Shown here in pieces: positions 7,452-15,061 of a stretch of DNA of 22,265 bases (position 1 is its first letter; each line of letters opens with the position of its first letter). The notes below the pieces were generated by a model, which saw only the letters and a program-made list of their open reading frames with translations, did no database searches and was not told the DNA's origin. Source of the stretch: Acidobacteriota bacterium (GTDB lineage Bacteria > Acidobacteriota > Terriglobia > Terriglobales > Acidobacteriaceae); contig JAJZAL010000053.1 in the NCBI GenBank assembly GCA_021799405.1, positions 3,379-25,643 on the forward strand. Direction: 5' to 3'. The position numbers were made by a program, and so were the translations under genes.

Positions 7452-8381
7452 TCAGCCTGGCTTGTTGCCGACGGCCAGCAGCGTCTGGAACTGCGGAGTC
7501 TCCGGCTCCTTGTCGACGATGGATGCGCTTACATTGCTGAAGCCAGCTCTTTCGAGCATCATTTCCAGCTCTGCTTCGCTGAAGCCGAGCCACTCGTCGG
7601 CGTAGAGCTCGCGCGCCTCCTCGAATCGATGTTTCGCCAGATCGAGAATGGCGATGCGGCCGCTGGGCACCAGGATCCGGACAGCCTCAGCCAATGCGCG
7701 ATCGGGGTGCAGCGCGTGGTGCAGCGACTGTGAGAAGAAGACGAGATCGACTTCCGCGTCACCGATGGGCAGTTCTTCCATGTCGCCGAGCCGGTAATCG
7801 ATGTTTTTCACACCGTGGCGCAGGGCCTGCTCGCGGCCCACCTCGATCATTCCGGCTGAGCTGTCAACAGCAATCACCTTCTTCGCCCTCTGTGCGAGCA
7901 GCAGAGCAAAGGCGCCCTCGCCCGCGCCCAGATCGGCGACGATGAGCGGGGGCATCAGGCGCAGCAATGCTTCAGCCAGGCTTTTCCATGATTTGCCGGG
8001 AACGTAATCCTTGCCCAGGCGACCAGCCACACTGTCAAAAAATGCGCGAGTCTTATCCTGGCGCTTGCGCAATACGCGGCGCATGGCTACCTGATCCGAG
8101 TTGGCCTCCGCGATCTCCTTTGCAGAGCGCGTAATGATTTCGTCCAGCGGTCCGTCCCCCGCAGGAATAGCAAGGCGGTATAGGCTGTGCTTGCCGGTGC
8201 GGCGATCCTCAACCAATCCCACCTGCTTGAGCTGCGAGAGATGCGTCGAGATCGTGCTCTGGCCCATGCCTAGAATCTCCTGCAGCTCGGCGACGGAGAG
8301 TTCTTCTCCTTTTAGAAGCAACAGGATACGCAGCCGACTGGGATCAGCCACCACGCGCAGAGTTTTGACAATTGACGCCAT
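7452..8381 (-). CDS. ArsR-type regulator fused to a SAM-dependent methyltransferase domain
   Basis: 309 residues in two parts. Residues ~5-75 are an ArsR-type winged helix (LRVVADPSRLRILLLL, then MGQSTISTHLSQLKQVGLVEDRR as the recognition region). Residues ~110-309 form a class I methyltransferase fold with motif I ADLGAGEG (149-156), ribose-binding D173, and a motif-IV-like segment around VDLVFFSQSLHH (211-222). The known proteobacterial regulator SahR, which controls S-adenosylhomocysteine recycling, is an ArsR-family protein. Divergence from ahcY by only 56 bp makes the same role likely: the C-terminal domain would sense SAM or SAH rather than methylate. Whether it retains catalysis is unknown. 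No conventional metal-binding Cys pair is visible in the ArsR part, which argues against a metal sensor. Confidence 0.9.
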   Translation of the reverse strand: MASIVKTLRVVADPSRLRILLLLKGEELSVAELQEILGMGQSTISTHLSQLKQVGLVEDRRTGKHSLYRLAIPAGDGPLDEIITRSAKEIAEANSDQVAMRRVLRKRQDKTRAFFDSVAGRLGKDYVPGKSWKSLAEALLRLMPPLIVADLGAGEGAFALLLAQRAKKVIAVDSSAGMIEVGREQALRHGVKNIDYRLGDMEELPIGDAEVDLVFFSQSLHHALHPDRALAEAVRILVPSGRIAILDLAKHRFEEARELYADEWLGFSEAELEMMLERAGFSNVSASIVDKEPETPQFQTLLAVGNKPG

Positions 8382-8400
8382 GAAGGAATTCTGCTACATA
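8372..8400 (+). promoter_or_regulatory. Candidate ahcY promoter
   Basis: TTGACG (8372-8377, -35) and TACATA (8395-8400, -10) are 17 bp apart, facing ahcY. The -35 lies inside the first codons of the divergent regulator gene. The -10 is weak (3 of 6 consensus positions). The palindrome at 8405-8418 starts just after it, where a bound regulator would cover the start of transcription. Confidence 0.4.
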
Positions 8401-8418
8401 TCAACATATCACGATATG
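8397..8418. promoter_or_regulatory. Palindromic operator candidate between regulator and ahcY
   Basis: CATATC (8405-8410) and GATATG (8413-8418) form a perfect 6-2-6 inverted repeat, and a further CATATC lies at 8397-8402. The site sits centrally in the 56-bp divergent intergenic region, between the start of the ArsR-fusion gene and the ahcY Shine-Dalgarno. AT-rich dyads with ATA/TAT cores are typical ArsR-family sites. It is the natural place for the regulator to control both genes. Confidence 0.65.
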
Positions 8419-8437
8419 ACGATAGAAGGAGATCTGA

Positions 8438-9868
8438 ATGGCAACTGCAACCATCGAGAAGCACGGAACTGAATTTAAAGTGGCTGACATGTCCCTGGCC
8501 GAATGGGGTCGCAAAGAGATCATCATCGCCGAGCAGGAGATGCCGGGGCTGATGGCGATCCGCAACAAGTACGCTGTCGAGAAGCCGCTCCAGGGCGTCC
8601 GCATCACTGGCTCGCTGCACATGACCATTCAGACTGCGGTGCTGATTGAGACACTGGTGAGCCTGGGCGCAGAGGTGCGCTGGGCGAGCTGCAACATCTT
8701 CTCCACGCAGGATCACGCGGCGGCGGCGATCGCGGCAGCCGGGGTCGCGGTCTTCGCATGGAAGGGCGAGACGCTGGAAGACTACTGGGATTGCACCTTC
8801 CGGGCGCTGAGCCACAAGGGCGGCAAAGGGCCGCAGTTGATCGTCGATGACGGCGGCGATGCGACGTTGCTCATTCACAAGGGCTATGAGCTGGAAGAGG
8901 GCGACAAGTGGGTGGATAGCCCGTCGGCCAACCACGAGGAGCAGGTGATCAAGAACCTGCTCAAGAAGGTCTATGCCGAGGATCCGCAGCACTGGCACAA
9001 AGTGGTCAAGGATTGGCGCGGCGTCTCGGAGGAGACGACGACCGGCGTGCACCGGCTCTACAAGATGATGGAGCAGGGCAAGCTGCTGGTGCCAGCCATC
9101 AACGTCAATGATTCGGTGACGAAGTCGAAGTTCGACAACCTCTATGGCTGCCGCGAGTCGCTGGCTGACGGCATCAAGCGCGCCACCGACGTGATGGTGG
9201 CGGGCAAGGTAGCTGTCATATGCGGCTACGGCGATGTGGGCAAGGGATCTTCGCACTCGCTGCGCGGCATGGGCGCGCGTGTCGTGGTCACTGAGATCGA
9301 TCCCATCAACGCACTGCAGGCGGCGATGGAGGGCTTTGAAGTCACCACGGTCGAAGATACGCTGGGCCGCGGCGACATTTACGTCACCTGCACCGGCAAC
9401 ACCGACATCATCACGCTCGAACACATGCAGAAGATGAAGGATCAGGCTATCGTCTGCAACATCGGCCACTTCGACAACGAAATTCAAATGGACCGGCTCA
9501 ACGCTGCGCCGGGCGTGACCAGGCTGAACATCAAGCCTCAGGTGGACAAGTACACCTTCCCCGATGGCCACAGCATCTTTATCCTGGCCGAAGGGCGGCT
9601 CGTGAACCTGGGCTGTGCCACCGGCCATCCGAGCTTCGTGATGAGCAACAGCTTCGCCAACCAGACGCTGGCGCAGATTGACCTCTGGAAGAATCGCGAC
9701 AGCTACAAAGTGGGCGTTTACACGCTGTCCAAGAAGCTGGACGAAGAGGTAGCCCGGCTGCATCTGGAGAAGATCGGCGTGAAGTTGACCAGGCTGTCGC
9801 AAAAGCAGGCCGACTACATCGGCGTTCCCGTGGAGGGGCCGTTCAAGGCGGACCACTACCGGTACTGA
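8438..9868 (+). CDS. ahcY: Adenosylhomocysteinase (S-adenosyl-L-homocysteine hydrolase)
   Basis: 476 residues. It hydrolyses S-adenosylhomocysteine to adenosine and homocysteine, removing the product inhibitor of methyltransferases in the methyl cycle; cytoplasmic, NAD-dependent, normally a homotetramer. The NAD-binding loop GYGDVGKGS is at 263-271. Substrate-domain segments include [39 protein letters not shown] and the [20 protein letters not shown] region. The C-terminus FKADHYRY carries the conserved Lys-Tyr that reach the neighbouring subunit. Length and the insert after DDGGDATLL fit the longer bacterial form. The start is fixed by AAGGAG (8426-8431), six bases upstream. It is divergent from the ArsR-methyltransferase gene and ends at an intrinsic terminator. 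Confidence 0.98.
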   Translation: MATATIEKHGTEFKVADMSLAEWGRKEIIIAEQEMPGLMAIRNKYAVEKPLQGVRITGSLHMTIQTAVLIETLVSLGAEVRWASCNIFSTQDHAAAAIAAAGVAVFAWKGETLEDYWDCTFRALSHKGGKGPQLIVDDGGDATLLIHKGYELEEGDKWVDSPSANHEEQVIKNLLKKVYAEDPQHWHKVVKDWRGVSEETTTGVHRLYKMMEQGKLLVPAINVNDSVTKSKFDNLYGCRESLADGIKRATDVMVAGKVAVICGYGDVGKGSSHSLRGMGARVVVTEIDPINALQAAMEGFEVTTVEDTLGRGDIYVTCTGNTDIITLEHMQKMKDQAIVCNIGHFDNEIQMDRLNAAPGVTRLNIKPQVDKYTFPDGHSIFILAEGRLVNLGCATGHPSFVMSNSFANQTLAQIDLWKNRDSYKVGVYTLSKKLDEEVARLHLEKIGVKLTRLSQKQADYIGVPVEGPFKADHYRY

Positions 9869-9955
9869 GACAACTCGCAGCTTGCAGGTCGCAGTTCCGG
9901 ATGATCCGTTCCTGCCACACAAAAAATGAAGTAGGGAAGGAACACAAACTGGGCG

Positions 9956-9981
9956 AAGCCCCGGCGCAGGCCGGGGTTTTG
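9956..9981 (+). terminator. Intrinsic terminator of ahcY
   Basis: The GC stem CCCCGGC (9959-9965) / GCCGGGG (9970-9976) has a 4-base loop GCAG and is followed by TTTT (9977-9980). The A residues before the stem can pair with these T residues. It lies 88 bases after ahcY and directly abuts the stop of the convergent gene. Confidence 0.85.
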
Positions 9982-10596
9982 CTATTTGCGCTGATGATTT
10001 GAGTGGTTATTGCGCTGGCGAAATCGGTTGTAAATCCACCAGGCGCGGGTACGGATCAGGCGCGTCTGCTCGGCCTTGAGGGCGGCATAAGAGCGCTCGA
10101 CATATCGATCGAACTCGGGTGGCCAGCCAATGGTGGAACGGCGCTCGGTGTAGTCACCATCGGCCCACTTGGCCACCACGGCCTTGTAGCCGACCACGTG
10201 GGTTACAAAGTCGAGCAGGCACTGGGGCATTTGCTCCTCGACGATCAGGTGGGCATTTTCAATAATGATCTTTTCGCGGACATCGTTGAGAGGCATGAAG
10301 ATGGTGGTCATCCACAATACCCACTCCTTCACTTCCGCGTCGGTTACGGGATGGCATTGTGTCTTGCCCTGCTTTTTGAGCAACGTGCGGTAGGCAATAT
10401 TGCCCGCCAATGTGGCCACGTAGAGCGGCCCGTAGAACTCATTCAGGCGCTGGTTGACGAGGCGCAGCATATCCGCGCGCCTGGCCATCATGCGGTTGCT
10501 GGCAAAGGTCACCAGGTAGCCCGCAAACGCCAGCACGATGGTCAGGATTGCTGCGTTCTGCAGAGTATACGGAAGCATGAACAAAGACTCTTCCAT
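9982..10596 (-). CDS. Hypothetical membrane-anchored protein
   Basis: 204 residues from the chosen ATG (MEESLFMLPYTLQ). I do not recognise the family. One hydrophobic segment at about residues 14-32 (AAILTIVLAFAGYLVTFAS) is followed by positive charge (NRMMARR), then a soluble, mostly helical domain with RLVNQRLNEFYGPLYVATLAGN, so an N-terminally anchored cytoplasmic protein is likely. The open frame continues upstream to 10830, but that stretch is Pro/Ser/Arg-rich low-complexity sequence with no domain character. The start near 10596 (or the next ATG at 10578, which has GGAAGAG upstream) is therefore preferred. It converges with ahcY. Confidence 0.7.
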   Translation of the reverse strand: MEESLFMLPYTLQNAAILTIVLAFAGYLVTFASNRMMARRADMLRLVNQRLNEFYGPLYVATLAGNIAYRTLLKKQGKTQCHPVTDAEVKEWVLWMTTIFMPLNDVREKIIIENAHLIVEEQMPQCLLDFVTHVVGYKAVVAKWADGDYTERRSTIGWPPEFDRYVERSYAALKAEQTRLIRTRAWWIYNRFRQRNNHSNHQRK

Positions 10597-10849
10597 TGGG
10601 TGATTGCCTTGGCGAAAAGTATACGCGGTCAGCCGCCTGCCGAGTGCGGAAGTGCTGGGGTGGGGATGCGGCCCGGAAGGGAGATGTGATGACGCGGGTG
10701 ACGATGGCGCTCCACGGCGGGACTCAGCGTGGTGCGGCACACGGCTGGAGCGGCCGCTGGTCAGGGGCGGGCCGAGGGAACCCGGATCTCTCCAGGGTTG
10801 CGGATCCGGATCTGATGAGACGGCTTCCAACTGCCCGGGAGTGAACCGC

Positions 10850-10855
10850 TATAAT
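10850..10855 (+). promoter_or_regulatory. Candidate -10 element (TATAAT)
   Basis: An exact sigma-70 -10 consensus in an otherwise GC-rich stretch, facing the beta-barrel gene 235 bases downstream. No good -35 lies 16-18 bp upstream (TTCCAA at 10825-10830 would need a 19-bp spacer), so the promoter is only probable. Confidence 0.45.
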
Positions 10856-11009
10856 TGGGATGGCCTTTTTCTTTTCCTAAGTTCCCGGCGACGGATTTCA
10901 GTGGCTGTGGTGGAAACAAAGCCACCTCACGATGAGGGAGATGCCGCATATTTCGGAGAACCGCTCCAGTCAGTTACCGAATGACCTGCCGCTGCGTCTT
11001 ATGGTTGGC

Positions 11010-11027
11010 GGGCGCAAAGCCCTTTTT
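11010..11027 (+). terminator. Weak terminator-like hairpin in the leader of the barrel gene
   Basis: GGGC (11010-11013), loop GCAAA, GCCC (11019-11022), then five T residues. The 4-bp stem is short for an efficient terminator. It lies about 155 bases after the TATAAT at 10850 and 62 bases before the barrel start, so it could end a small RNA or attenuate the barrel gene. Confidence 0.4.
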
Positions 11028-11089
11028 ATCTCGAAGACAAGTCTTCATTTGAACTACAGACCCAGGTGAACCCGAATGCGGAGATCAAG

Positions 11090-11791
11090 ATGCGAGTGAA
11101 GTGTATGCAGATTGCCTTTCTTTTGATTGCGATGGCCGCGCTATGCGGCGCCGCTCATGCGCAGAATGCGCAAACGCCGCAGACGGCACAACATGCGCAA
11201 ACGGCGCAGGCGTCACAGGCCGAGTCCGCGAATTTTGCGGGGTGGTTTATGGCGGGAAGTTTCTTCAGGAACTTCAGCACCTCTACCTCTGGCAATGGCA
11301 CAAATCAGAGTCCGACCGACTCCTATGGCGGCATGTATGAACTGAGCTACATCAGAAAACCGCTTATCGGCATTGAGACCTCATATACGGTTAACCTGGC
11401 GGATCAGCACTATACGACGAATTTAGCTACTTGCGGCTTTAATTGCGCGAACCCGCCCACCAGAGCCACCTCCTGGGAGCACCAGGTGATATTAGCTTGG
11501 GTGCCGTCGTTCACCAGGGGTAGCTTTTCGCCCTTTGGGATCGCCGGTGTCGGCTTTTCGATGTTTGTGCCGCGCAACACGCCAACGAACTTCAACACCA
11601 CGGTTGATGTCGTGAGGGCGACGTGGGCTTTCGGTGGCGGGGTCAATTGGGCCCTCCGTCCGAAAATGGGGATTCGCCTGCAGGTTCGCGACAACGTCTA
11701 CAGATCACCTAATCTCTCCATTCCCTTCAACGCGACCGGTGCCGATACGAACACGCTTGTGCCTTCAATCGGCGTCTATTTCCGGCTTTAA
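11090..11791 (+). CDS. Outer-membrane beta-barrel protein (OmpA/OmpW-like 8-strand type)
   Basis: 233 residues from the ATG at 11090, chosen because GGAG (11080-11083) lies six bases upstream and the product then begins with a clean Sec signal (MRVKCMQIAFLLIAMAALCG, likely cleavage after AAHA). An in-frame GTG at 11066 would add eight residues. Residues 25-46 form a Gln/Ala/Thr-rich linker. The rest shows alternating polar/hydrophobic strands: MYELSYIRKPLIGIETSYT, WEHQVILAWVPSF, SFSPFGIAGVGFSMF, TWAFGGGVNWALRPKMGIRLQVRD and SIGVYFRL. It ends in an aromatic-containing C-terminal strand typical of porin-like proteins. The ligand and role are unknown. Confidence 0.8.
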   Translation: MRVKCMQIAFLLIAMAALCGAAHAQNAQTPQTAQHAQTAQASQAESANFAGWFMAGSFFRNFSTSTSGNGTNQSPTDSYGGMYELSYIRKPLIGIETSYTVNLADQHYTTNLATCGFNCANPPTRATSWEHQVILAWVPSFTRGSFSPFGIAGVGFSMFVPRNTPTNFNTTVDVVRATWAFGGGVNWALRPKMGIRLQVRDNVYRSPNLSIPFNATGADTNTLVPSIGVYFRL

Positions 11792-11800
11792 GCGCCGGAA
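11780..11800. other. Stem-loop overlapping the stop of the barrel gene
   Basis: TTCCGGC (11780-11786) and GCCGGAA (11794-11800) pair perfectly around a 7-base loop containing the TAA stop. No T-run follows, so it may protect the 3' end rather than terminate transcription. Confidence 0.4.
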
Positions 11801-12104
11801 TGAGAGATGCATCAGACTGATAAGACAGGCTGGTAACGGCGCGTGGCTGGTAGCTGCTTGCGCGATGCAGGCCTGTTTTACTGAAGCCTGTTTTGGGATG
11901 GATTCATGCTCGCGATCAGAGGACCCCGATCGTGAACTGGAGCCACGGCTGGACTCTGGGTCGCGATGGCTTCTCCGCTGCAGCTAGGCTGGCGCTCACT
12001 GTGTTACCGTTGCAGTACGGCGTCCTAAAAGCCGGCCCGGATTGTCGGTTCGGCCGGAACGCCAGCGGTTCGGCAAGAATCGAGGTGGAGGGCGCAAGCA
12101 GAGA
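11792..12104. other. Gene-free stretch between barrel gene and small membrane protein
   Basis: About 310 bases without a supported gene. The only regularity I see is a 9-base direct repeat GCCTGTTTT at 11871-11879 and 11886-11894. No clear promoter is visible, although one is expected for the downstream pair. Confidence 0.4.
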
Positions 12105-12476
12105 ATGTCCCAGTTGACAGAATTGACCCGGTACTCGCACGCCGTCAGCTCCGCTCCTCTGCCTGGTTCCGAGGCAGGGCCTGCAGCCGAGCCGGGAGTC
12201 GAGCCGCAACCGTCCAAGCCCGTTCCACCGCGGATTCCGCGCTGGCTGGTGCGGCTGGAACTGTTCTTGCGGGTGCTGCTGCGCATGTATATCGGCTTGG
12301 CCGTCTGCTATGCGCCGTGGTCGCGTATGTTTTGGGATCAGAATCCGTTATTTCTGCAGTTTCCCACGCTTTCGATTTATGCCTGCAACGGCGCGGTGAG
12401 AGGCATTGTCTCCGGGCTGGGCCTGCTGAATCTGTGGATTGCGCTGCAGGATGCCATCCAGCATCGGGAAGAGTGA
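12105..12476 (+). CDS. Small hypothetical membrane protein
   Basis: 123 residues, family not recognised. The first ~40 residues are Pro/Ala/Glu-rich. Two hydrophobic stretches follow, at about 55-68 (ELFLRVLLRMYIGLAVCYA) and 85-112 (FPTLSIYACNGAVRGIVSGLGLLNLWIAL), so it is probably inserted in the inner membrane. The ATG at 12105 has GGAGG at 12087-12091, a rather long 13-base spacing. The frame is open further upstream to a TTG at 12042. The stop is three bases before the LOG-family gene, so the two are probably translated from one transcript. Confidence 0.65.
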   Translation: MSQLTELTRYSHAVSSAPLPGSEAGPAAEPGVEPQPSKPVPPRIPRWLVRLELFLRVLLRMYIGLAVCYAPWSRMFWDQNPLFLQFPTLSIYACNGAVRGIVSGLGLLNLWIALQDAIQHREE

Positions 12477-12479
12477 AGC

Positions 12480-13598
12480 ATGAGTGACAAGGATCAGAGA
12501 TCAGGTCCGCCAACGGCAAGATTCGCCATTGCGAAGACCGGGGATCAGGAGGCAGACCGGGGCGCTGCTGTCGACACAGGTTCGCAAGATATTGCGCCCA
12601 CCGGCAATGAAGCGCCGCCACCGCTGGAGCGCGCCCCCCTTGCGTACGAGAATCCCGCGTTTCTGAACAGCGCCGACGGACGGCTCATCCGGATCGTCTC
12701 AGAGTACTGCGAACCGCTGGCGCGCTTTCGTCACGAGGAGATTCAGGACACAGTGGTCTTCTTTGGCTCGGCGCGATTTCGCGCGCGGGATGAGGCGGAT
12801 CGCGCCCTGGAATTGCTGGAGAATACCGGCTCCCGTCAGGCCGCTCCCAACCATGAGCAGCCAGCGAGCGCGCCGGAGATCGCTGCCGGCAGGGCGACGG
12901 ATCTGCGGCTGAAGCGCGCGGTTGCGGCAGTCCAGATGGCCCGCTACTACGAGGACGCGCGGCGGCTTGCGCAGTTGCTAACCCGCTGGTCCAGGAGCAT
13001 CCCTTCGCAGAAACATCGCTTTGTGGTTACCTCGGGAGGAGGGCCGGGCATTATGGAGGCAGCCAACCGCGGCGCCTACGAAGCGGGTGGAAAGACCATC
13101 GGGCTCAATATCCGGCTGCCATTCGAACAGTCGCCAAATCCCTACATCACGCCCTCGCTCAACTTCGAGTTTCACTACTTCTTCATGCGCAAACTCTGGT
13201 TTGCCTACATGTCCAAGGCCCTCGTGGTCTTTCCCGGCGGATTTGGCACGCTGGACGAGATGTTTGAAATCCTGACTCTTGCCCAGACTCATAAGCTGGC
13301 CAAGAAGATCACGGTCGTCGTCTACGGATCGGACTATTGGAAGAAGGTCTTCAATCTGGATTCGCTCGTGGATGCTGGATCGATTTCACCCAAAGATATC
13401 GAGCTTTTCCAGTTTGCCGACACCCCCGAAGAGGCATTTGAACTGCTGCGGCGGGGATTGACTGAGAATTACCTTGTGCCCGAGGCGGCCGCGGCAAAGC
13501 CCACCCCCATCCACGCTCCCAATCATGAGGAAGATCTGATGGCGGGCTGGACGGTGGAGGATTTTCTCAGTCCGGAGATTGCCAAGACCAGAAAATGA
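12480..13598 (+). CDS. LOG-family (TIGR00730-like, formerly 'lysine decarboxylase-like') Rossmann protein
   Basis: 372 residues. Two family motifs are intact: SGGGPGIMEAANRGA (185-199) and PGGFGTLDE (252-260), which form the nucleotide-binding and catalytic site of LOG phosphoribohydrolases. Characterised members hydrolyse nucleoside 5'-monophosphates (cytokinin riboside monophosphate in plants; purine and pyrimidine nucleotides for bacterial PpnN). They were long misannotated as lysine decarboxylases. This protein is longer than the ~190-residue minimal LOG. It has a ~70-residue disordered N-terminal extension, a helical insert between VVFFGSARF and the first motif (about 95-170), and a C-terminal tail after the Rossmann core. 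The substrate is unknown. It is coupled to the upstream membrane protein by a 3-base gap. Confidence 0.88.
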   Translation: MSDKDQRSGPPTARFAIAKTGDQEADRGAAVDTGSQDIAPTGNEAPPPLERAPLAYENPAFLNSADGRLIRIVSEYCEPLARFRHEEIQDTVVFFGSARFRARDEADRALELLENTGSRQAAPNHEQPASAPEIAAGRATDLRLKRAVAAVQMARYYEDARRLAQLLTRWSRSIPSQKHRFVVTSGGGPGIMEAANRGAYEAGGKTIGLNIRLPFEQSPNPYITPSLNFEFHYFFMRKLWFAYMSKALVVFPGGFGTLDEMFEILTLAQTHKLAKKITVVVYGSDYWKKVFNLDSLVDAGSISPKDIELFQFADTPEEAFELLRRGLTENYLVPEAAAAKPTPIHAPNHEEDLMAGWTVEDFLSPEIAKTRK

Positions 13599-13797
13599 GA
13601 ATCAATCAGGCCATGCATGGCATGGTAGGCCCGAAGCGCCCGAGCGAGCGGAAGCGTGCGCTTGGATTCGGAGTGGGTAACTATGTTGATTCCTCTGCCA
13701 CTTAATGCGTGATTCGCATCATCTTCATCCGCCGTTCATATCGTTATTCGATACTGGATACAGTTTATCCACGATGGATCGCGGATAAGGAGGGAGC

Positions 13798-14955
13798 ATG
13801 GCCGGTTCGATCATTTCCTACCTATGGCGAGACCGAAAAGCGGCCCAGATCTTCCGCTCAGGCGTCTCGTTACACAGCCATACCAACCAATCCCGCGAAA
13901 CGCTGGACTTCGTGGCCAACTTCGGCACCCAGTACCCGGCCGTCCGGCCGCTGCTCGCGCGGATGGAACGGCGGGCTGAGCAGGCGTATGGACTGCGTTT
14001 AGACTACGCGGCCAGCTACTGGACCCCGCCAATGACGCCCAAACTCGCCTTTGATCTGGAGACACAGCAGATTGAAAGGCTCGGCGTGTCGCCAATGGTT
14101 TCGATCTCCGACCATGACAACATTCAAGCGCCTATGCTGCTGCGGACCGTGTCCAGCGCGCGCCAGATTCCGGTTTCGTTGGAGTGGAGCGCGCCTTATC
14201 GCGAGCAGTCGTTCCATCTGGGCGTGCATAACCTGCCCAGCGCCAAGGCGACTGAATGGATGGCGGCACTGGCCGATTACACCGCCAACCCCAGCGATGC
14301 GCAGCTCATTGAGATATTGTCTGCCTTGCACCGGGAGCCGAATGTTCTGGTGGTCTTCAATCATCCGATGTGGGACCTCTACCTGGTTGGCAGGGAAAGA
14401 CACACTTTTCTGGTGGGCGAGTTCCTGCAAAAGTACGGAGTGTATCTCCACGCACTGGAGTTGAACGGACTGCGCAACTGGGACGAGAATCGCTCCGTGC
14501 GCCGCCTGGCCGAGAAGTGGAATATGCTGCTCATCTCCGGTGGCGACCGGCATGGCGTCGAGCCGAACGCCAACATCAATCTGACCAACGCTGCCAGCTT
14601 TACTGAGTTCGTACACGAGATCCGGCGCGAGCGCAGAAGCCACGTGCTCTTTATGCCGCAATACGCCCAGCCATGGAAGCATCGCATCCTGCAATCGACC
14701 ATTGATGTGGTGCGCAATTATCCCACGTTCCCGCAAGGCTCGCGCAACTGGGATGAGCGCGTCTTCCACCCCGACTCCAATGGCGCCGTTCGCCCGCTCA
14801 GCGAGCTATGGCCCAAAGGTTCATCGCCAACGTGGATGCGAGCAGTCATCGGCATGGTGCAGATATTGGGCAGAGGGCCGGTCGCGGGCGGCTTGCGCAT
14901 CGCCTGGAGCAATTCGCATCAGTTGCGCACGGCCCTGGGCGAGTTTGAAAGCTGA
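13798..14955 (+). CDS. PHP-superfamily metal-dependent hydrolase
   Basis: 385 residues. PHP metal-ligand motifs are seen in order: HSH (H26, H28), SISDHDN (D105, H106, D107), E in SLEW (about 129), NHPMWD (H189) and GGDRHG (D250, H252). The family hydrolyses phosphoesters with two or three metal ions; members include histidinol phosphatase, polymerase-associated nucleases and trehalose phosphatases. The start is well supported by AAGGAGG (13787-13793). A glycosyltransferase follows 106 bases later on the same strand. A role in glycolipid or polysaccharide assembly, for example dephosphorylating a sugar phosphate, is possible but inferred. No signal peptide is present. Confidence 0.85.
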   Translation: MAGSIISYLWRDRKAAQIFRSGVSLHSHTNQSRETLDFVANFGTQYPAVRPLLARMERRAEQAYGLRLDYAASYWTPPMTPKLAFDLETQQIERLGVSPMVSISDHDNIQAPMLLRTVSSARQIPVSLEWSAPYREQSFHLGVHNLPSAKATEWMAALADYTANPSDAQLIEILSALHREPNVLVVFNHPMWDLYLVGRERHTFLVGEFLQKYGVYLHALELNGLRNWDENRSVRRLAEKWNMLLISGGDRHGVEPNANINLTNAASFTEFVHEIRRERRSHVLFMPQYAQPWKHRILQSTIDVVRNYPTFPQGSRNWDERVFHPDSNGAVRPLSELWPKGSSPTWMRAVIGMVQILGRGPVAGGLRIAWSNSHQLRTALGEFES

Positions 14956-14971
14956 TGGGGGCAGAAGCGAA

Positions 14972-15044
14972 GTTAGCGGCGTTCGTCAACAATGCCCTTG
15001 TGCTGCTTCTAACACCGTTAACTCCGCTAACCCGCCGCGGCGGG
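14972..15044. repeat. Strong potential hairpins between PHP and glycosyltransferase genes
   Basis: GTTAGCGG (14972-14979) is the perfect complement of CCGCTAAC (15024-15031). Immediately after lies a perfect 14-bp GC palindrome, CCCGCCGCGGCGGG (15031-15044). The structures end 18 bases before the glycosyltransferase ATG, where no good Shine-Dalgarno is visible, so RNA folding could limit its translation. Confidence 0.5.
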
Positions 15045-15061
15045 CTAGCTCCGCTGAGCCC

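Larger units (their letters stand above)
10597..11089. other. Long gene-free stretch before the outer-membrane barrel gene
   Basis: About 490 bases. The left half (10597-10840) is GC-rich and shows no supported gene. The right half has a perfect -10 hexamer TATAAT at 10850-10855 facing right, with only weak -35 candidates. After it come a small hairpin CCTCA-CGA-TGAGG (10925-10937), a terminator-like GGGC-GCAAA-GCCC plus T5 (11010-11027), and a 6-2-6 palindrome GAAGAC-AA-GTCTTC (11033-11046). This pattern fits either a long structured 5' leader or a separate small RNA. Confidence 0.45.

Noticed and set aside
8382..8437. SAH riboswitch upstream of ahcY
   Set aside because: Only 56 bases are available and they are filled by the dyad and the ribosome site. 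No SAH-riboswitch consensus is visible, so protein-based control is more likely.
8312..9922. 536-codon open frame antisense to ahcY
   Set aside because: It mirrors the codon bias of ahcY, covers it completely, and its translation is His/Arg/Val-rich with no domain. It is a GC-rich shadow frame.
10597..10830. N-terminal 78-residue extension of the minus-strand membrane protein
   Set aside because: Pro/Ser/Arg-rich translation without domain character placed before a clear membrane anchor. An internal ATG fits better.
10689..10844. 51-codon + ORF with GGGAG upstream
   Set aside because: Arg/Gly-rich, no recognisable pattern, in very GC-rich sequence where open frames are common.
11010..11030. 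GCGCAAAGCCC resembles the core of a GEMM (cyclic-di-GMP-I) riboswitch
   Set aside because: The second conserved half (GGTAGC...GGGTTACCG type) is missing downstream and the rest does not fold to the consensus. It is better explained as a short terminator-like hairpin.
13610..13621. GCCATGCATGGC 12-bp palindrome after the LOG-family gene
   Set aside because: No loop for a hairpin, no T-run, and no partner site. Probably chance, although a protein-binding site cannot be excluded.
14702..15061. Upstream extension of the glycosyltransferase frame
   Set aside because: It overlaps the PHP gene and gives sequence unrelated to glycosyltransferases. The family's first strand begins right after the ATG at 15062.
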